Positions 5,052 through 6,793 of a stretch of DNA of 6,793 nt are shown one piece after another; within the stretch, counting starts at the first letter, position 1, and every line of letters begins with the position of its first letter. The DNA lies in the NCBI GenBank assembly GCA_018657655.1, contig JABHWQ010000412.1, positions 1-6,793 of the forward strand. Direction: 5' to 3'. The DNA comes from Chloroflexota bacterium. GTDB lineage: Bacteria; Chloroflexota; Dehalococcoidia; SZUA-161; SpSt-899. The position numbers and the translations under genes were made by a program. The notes under the pieces were generated by a model. It was not told where the DNA came from. It saw nothing but the letters and a program-made list of their open reading frames with translations, and ran no database searches.

Positions 5052-6793
5052 CTAAGGGCCACCCTTGATCCCTTCGCCCATTACAGGCATTCCCATGTTC
5101 CCCCCACCACTTCCGCTTCCATTGCCGTCATTGGTACTCGGTCTCTTCCCCTCAAGCTGTTCCCTGATTGACTTTGCACGTTCTTCAACAAATGTTTTCA
5201 GCCCGATGAACACCGATTCTTCCGGCTGTGCAACCAAGCTCGGCCCACGCCGAAGAAAAACATCCAATTCGGCACGGTTCAAACACGACTTCAATTTATC
5301 GAGCTCCTCCAGGCTGGGCCTGCGCGTTCGCAACTCATCCAGAGTGTCCTTTTCAAAGTTATTTTTCAGACAAGAAAGAGCGTCAGACGAAATTGAAGCT
5401 AAAGGAGGTCGGTCTCCCCCCACAGGAGGCAATTCTCCCGGTACAGGGAAACCGTCAGACGGAGGTTCACCAGTGCCGGGAAACCCCATTGGTGGTGCGC
5501 CTCCCAGCCCTGAACGCACCACATCTTCGCTGAGACCGGTTTCAAAATCCTCGTTGGAGGCAAATTTGAGATCATCTTTATAAACATAAGGGCGAATCAT
5601 ATCTGCAACCTCGTCAATGCGAGAGGTCATCCTGTCAATACTAAAAGGACCATCCAATAGTTCTTCAAGATACTCATAGTATTTTTCCTGATAGGGCTCA
5701 TGCGAAAGCAAGCGGTCTACAAGCGGCCGATCGGCAACAGGGCCAATCGTAGGCTCATCGATATAGCAATTGATAATATCATCGCGGATCATACCCATAC
5801 TAAAAGCGCCAAAAGCGCCATTCAGATCCCATGGAATTATAAAGAATTTACCATCAACCTCATAGAGATAGTAGTTGTGACCCACCCCGAGGTAGCTATC
5901 GAAGTATCCGATCGTACCGGCCACCGCAATAAATCGAAGTGCGCTATCCACATCCAGTACCTTTTCGATTTCCTCGGCAAAGGTCTCGTCAGGTTCATTG
6001 TTCAAAACATCGAGGAAATGAAGCAAGGCTGAGTGATCGGGATATTCATCATTGGTTTTGAGGCCCATTTTCTCAGTGAAGTCCACGGACTCTTTCTCAG
6101 AAGGGTGGGCGCGCCTGTTATCAGGTTCCTCAACCACTCCCTCTTCCTCATCTTCCAGCGCCTTCATTATATCGACGAGTTTCGCTCCGCCCATGTTGAT
6201 CTGTTGAACTACTTCTTCGTCCTCTGGTTCCGCGATGCCCAATTCAGATCGCTGCGCCTCAAGATTCTCTTCGGCCCAGTTCAGATAGCCTGCCGGCGGC
6301 TCGGGTTTGTACAAATTGCCTCCCAGATCGGAGAAATAGCGACTCAAGAACGTCTTGTCAACTTGCTCCACCTGAGTATATACACCCATATGAGTATCAT
6401 TTATCCAGAGATCGACGAACGAAGTTCGTGGAGTGGGCAAGCCCATTTGTTCGAACACTTCGTACGACAGATGTTCGCGGATAAGTGTCGGGTCATTGAA
6501 GCCGTTATTTAAATTAAGCTTTTTTAGACCCCGGAATGTTCGGGCAGAATTGAAGAAATTGAAGTCGACTTTCAAACTGAGCCGAGAACTGCCGGTACGA
6601 ACAACTGAATTGAGCGACGAGTTCCCTTTCGGCCTCACCGCTACATCTGACACCAATTCACCATCGAACCAGAAATCCGCTTGAACATATTCTTCTTCCA
6701 GAGCATCAAGTTGACAGGTCTCCCAATCCTCGTCACTCATAACAATACGCACTTCAACAACGCGATCCGTTATAAATGGGTCCGGATCACAGG
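5052..6793 (-). CDS. CotH-family atypical protein kinase, N-terminus outside window
   Basis: The frame is open to the right edge; 579 residues are visible and the true start, with any signal peptide, lies beyond. Residues are numbered from the GTG at 6752, which is internal because CDPDPFITDRVVEV precedes it and matches the usual entry to CotH domains. Family motifs are VAVRPKGNSS (37-46), SLKVDFN (59-65), GLKKLNLNN (75-83), REHLSYEVF (92-100), MGVYTQVEQVD (122-132), GHNYYLYE (291-298) and IIPWDLNGAFG (305-315). D285 and D309 are the likely catalytic and metal-binding aspartates. CotH proteins have a kinase-like fold and phosphorylate coat proteins in Bacillus spores; outside spore-formers the targets are unknown. 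An acidic insert covers about 160-225. After the domain come a Pro/Gly linker (414-450), a helical two-cysteine segment (461-490) and a Gly/Met tail (540-566). It leads the VTC-DUF4956 operon. A non-spore surface role is my inference. Confidence 0.9.
   Translation of the reverse strand, partial: CDPDPFITDRVVEVRIVMSDEDWETCQLDALEEEYVQADFWFDGELVSDVAVRPKGNSSLNSVVRTGSSRLSLKVDFNFFNSARTFRGLKKLNLNNGFNDPTLIREHLSYEVFEQMGLPTPRTSFVDLWINDTHMGVYTQVEQVDKTFLSRYFSDLGGNLYKPEPPAGYLNWAEENLEAQRSELGIAEPEDEEVVQQINMGGAKLVDIMKALEDEEEGVVEEPDNRRAHPSEKESVDFTEKMGLKTNDEYPDHSALLHFLDVLNNEPDETFAEEIEKVLDVDSALRFIAVAGTIGYFDSYLGVGHNYYLYEVDGKFFIIPWDLNGAFGAFSMGMIRDDIINCYIDEPTIGPVADRPLVDRLLSHEPYQEKYYEYLEELLDGPFSIDRMTSRIDEVADMIRPYVYKDDLKFASNEDFETGLSEDVVRSGLGGAPPMGFPGTGEPPSDGFPVPGELPPVGGDRPPLASISSDALSCLKNNFEKDTLDELRTRRPSLEELDKLKSCLNRAELDVFLRRGPSLVAQPEESVFIGLKTFVEERAKSIREQLEGKRPSTNDGNGSGSGGGNMGMPVMGEGIKGGP
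5403..5513 (-). repeat. Pro/Gly-rich linker with an 11-residue tandem repeat in the CotH-family protein
   Basis: Residues 414-450 (numbered from the GTG at 6752) are almost only Gly, Pro and small residues. Within them GFPGTGEPPSD (423-433) is directly followed by GFPVPGELPPV (434-444), two diverged 11-residue units. This is probably a flexible or surface-exposed spacer between the kinase domain and the C-terminal helical segment. Confidence 0.7.

Noticed and set aside
5065..5583. A 172-codon + strand open frame rich in Pro, Ser and Arg
   Set aside because: It is the reverse of the Pro/Gly-rich and Gly/Met-rich coding sequence of the CotH gene; composition explains the lack of stops.
6033..6512. 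A 159-codon + strand open frame
   Set aside because: It is antisense to the conserved CotH kinase domain and has no family features.
6738..6752. GTG at 6752 or ATG at 6740 as the true start of the CotH gene
   Set aside because: The frame stays open to the window edge and the residues upstream (DPDPFITDRVVEVRI) match the usual CotH domain entry, so the start lies beyond the window.

Overview
The window is bacterial chromosomal DNA, densely coded, of moderate G+C, with a mix of ATG and GTG starts and clear Shine-Dalgarno sites. It looks like a free-living bacterium with full biosynthetic capacity. The CotH/VTC/DUF4956 cassette, the PMT-type mannosyltransferase, the orphan purS and a short palindrome with a TTCGATAAACTCA loop together resemble what I remember of Chloroflexota (Dehalococcoidia/SAR202-like) genomes. 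That placement is an inference, not something shown by a marker gene. No RNA gene, insertion sequence or CRISPR array was found.

Region 1 (1-1548, + strand) is the end of a purine operon: the C-terminal part of purB (adenylosuccinate lyase), then purC (SAICAR synthetase), then purS (small FGAM synthase subunit). Spacing is tight: 10 bases between purB and purC if the GTG start at 401 is used, and a one-base TAATG overlap between purC and purS. purQ and purL do not follow; purS is the last gene.

Region 2 (1549-2364) starts with a 40-base imperfect hairpin between converging genes. Next is hisB (imidazoleglycerol-phosphate dehydratase) on the - strand as a single gene, with its own plausible promoter at 2262-2290. 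A 139-base divergent intergenic region follows.

Region 3 (2365-3540, + strand) is a multi-membrane-span PMT/GT39-type glycosyltransferase. Its stop codon overlaps that of the converging gene at a TTAA.

Region 4 (3537-6793, - strand, so read from the right edge leftwards) is a three-gene unit: a CotH-family atypical protein kinase (its N-terminus lies beyond the window), a VTC-domain polyphosphate-polymerase-like protein, and a DUF4956 four-span membrane protein. Gaps are 32 and 19 bases, which suggests one operon. This is the most interesting part. A secreted kinase-fold protein, a soluble polyphosphate-synthase fold and a small membrane protein are encoded together, suggesting a membrane-linked phosphate-polymer or phosphorylation system at the cell surface. 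The joint function is not established by the sequence. The CotH protein also carries a Pro/Gly-rich linker, a two-cysteine helical segment and a Gly/Met-rich tail beyond the kinase domain.
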